A stretch of DNA of 64,000 nt from assembly GCA_020636435.1 (NCBI GenBank), contig JACJXX010000002.1, forward strand, positions 3,534,001 to 3,598,000, read 5' to 3'. The position numbers and the translations under genes are program-made. Each line of letters begins with the position of its first letter. Position 1 is the stretch's first letter. This document shows, piece by piece, positions 63,371-64,000 of the stretch. Below the pieces are notes generated by a model, which was not told the DNA's origin, did no database searches, and saw nothing but the letters and a program-made list of their open reading frames with translations. The stretch comes from Lewinellaceae bacterium. GTDB lineage: Bacteria; Bacteroidota; Bacteroidia; Chitinophagales; Saprospiraceae.

Positions 63371-64000
63371 TTATTCTTCCAGGAATTTTCTCAGTTCGTT
63401 GAGTTTCATCATGCAGTCGATCGGCGTCATGGAGTTCAGGTCCAGGTCGAGCAAGGCTTCTTTGATCTTGCCGGCGGTGGGGTCTACCGTTTCAAAGATG
63501 CTGAGTTGAATAGACTCCGTTGAAATGTTCTGGGTCTGGGGTTTGTCTGCCCTGATGCCGTCGGCGGAAGCCGCTTCTCCGTTGTCTATGAATTTCTGCT
63601 CCAGCTGGGTGAGAATATGAGCGGCCCGCTCCACGATACTGCGGGGCATGCCCGCCATTTTTGCCACATGGATGCCGAAGCTGTGCTCGCTTCCTCCCGG
63701 CACCAGCTTACGGAGGAAAATCACCTTCTGCCCCACTTCCCGGGTTGCGATGTTGAAATTTTTGATCCGGGAAAACTTGTTGGCCAGTTCGTTGAGCTCG
63801 TGGTAGTGGGTAGCAAAAAGGGTTTTGGGGCGCGCAACGCCATTGCTGTGGAGGAATTCTGCGATCGACCAGGCGATCGAGATGCCGTCGTAGGTGCTGG
63901 TGCCCCGGCCGATCTCGTCCAGCAGGATGATGCTGCGGTCGGAGATGTTGTTCATGATGCTGGCCGTCTCGTTCATCTCGACCATGAAAGTGGATTCTCC
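63371..64000 (-). CDS. mutS: DNA mismatch repair ATPase MutS, C-terminal part
   Basis: The frame stays open to the window edge (STFMVEMNETASI), so the 5' two thirds lie beyond 64000. Visible are Walker B LDEIGRGTSTYDG, the signature region ATHYHELNELA, and the FGIHVAKMAGMP helix-turn-helix interface. MutS recognises mismatches and recruits MutL. The final ~70 residues include the usual variable linker and a C-terminal helical tail (MTPIDCMMKLNELRKF). Confidence 0.95.
   Translation of the reverse strand, partial: GESTFMVEMNETASIMNNISDRSIILLDEIGRGTSTYDGISIAWSIAEFLHSNGVARPKTLFATHYHELNELANKFSRIKNFNIATREVGQKVIFLRKLVPGGSEHSFGIHVAKMAGMPRSIVERAAHILTQLEQKFIDNGEAASADGIRADKPQTQNISTESIQLSIFETVDPTAGKIKEALLDLDLNSMTPIDCMMKLNELRKFLEE

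Overview
The window looks like a chromosomal segment of a marine or environmental member of the phylum Bacteroidota, most likely from the Saprospiria (Lewinella/Phaeodactylibacter-like). This is inferred from many secreted proteins ending in type IX secretion system (T9SS) type A sorting tails, a gldA-gldF-gldG gliding locus, start codons without Shine-Dalgarno sequences, and several upstream matches to the Bacteroidota -7 promoter element TAnnTTTG. No rRNA, tRNA, CRISPR array, prophage or complete insertion sequence was seen. The right edge cuts through mutS.

Layout: 1-5.5 kb, a DUF4143 ATPase with an operator-like dyad, an M28 peptidase, a PolX-like protein and a cell-wall amidase. 5.5-13.2 kb (minus), a GH3-like/serine-hydrolase fusion, a DUF3267 protein and a 1243-aa degenerate SF1-helicase-like protein. 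13.4-20 kb, a LOV-like PAS/AraC regulator, a MORN lipoprotein and gldA-gldF-gldG-DUF4340. 20-25 kb, broken T9SS genes, an orphan McrC with an ankyrin lipoprotein, and an ArsC. 25-33 kb, a thioesterase, a choice-of-anchor-B surface protein, uridine kinase beside a nucleoside transporter, DinB, NUDIX and YecM-like genes. 33-41 kb and 52-56 kb hold two copies of one divergent module. Between them lie two RlpA-SPOR genes, an MFS carrier, T9SS genes, a broken amidohydrolase and rarA. 56-64 kb has ppdK, a second cluster of decayed T9SS genes, an EEP-family protein, dapB and mutS.

The most interesting feature is the repeated module. A large T9SS-exported protein with a dockerin-like pair of Ca-binding loops, then a cohesin-like domain, then the sorting tail, is transcribed away from a ~480-aa helical cytosolic protein. 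It occurs at 33187-41032 and 52054-56256. The two cytosolic proteins are clear paralogues and share a promoter core (TTACCTAAATTYG) at nearly the same distance from their starts.

The second theme is small non-autonomous mobile elements. Four MITE-like families can be defined by terminal inverted repeats and target duplications: a 159-bp family with TAA duplications (two copies, 3 differences), a family with 8-bp duplications (two copies), a 147-bp element (6-bp duplication) and a 163-bp element (3-bp duplication). Four of these six insertions interrupt reading frames, and removing the element plus one duplication restores an in-frame protein each time. Three of the four hit T9SS genes, and further sorting-tail fragments lie nearby, so the T9SS cargo repertoire here is in flux. 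A third theme is intergenic hairpins built from tandem 4-8-mers, usually just after stop codons.
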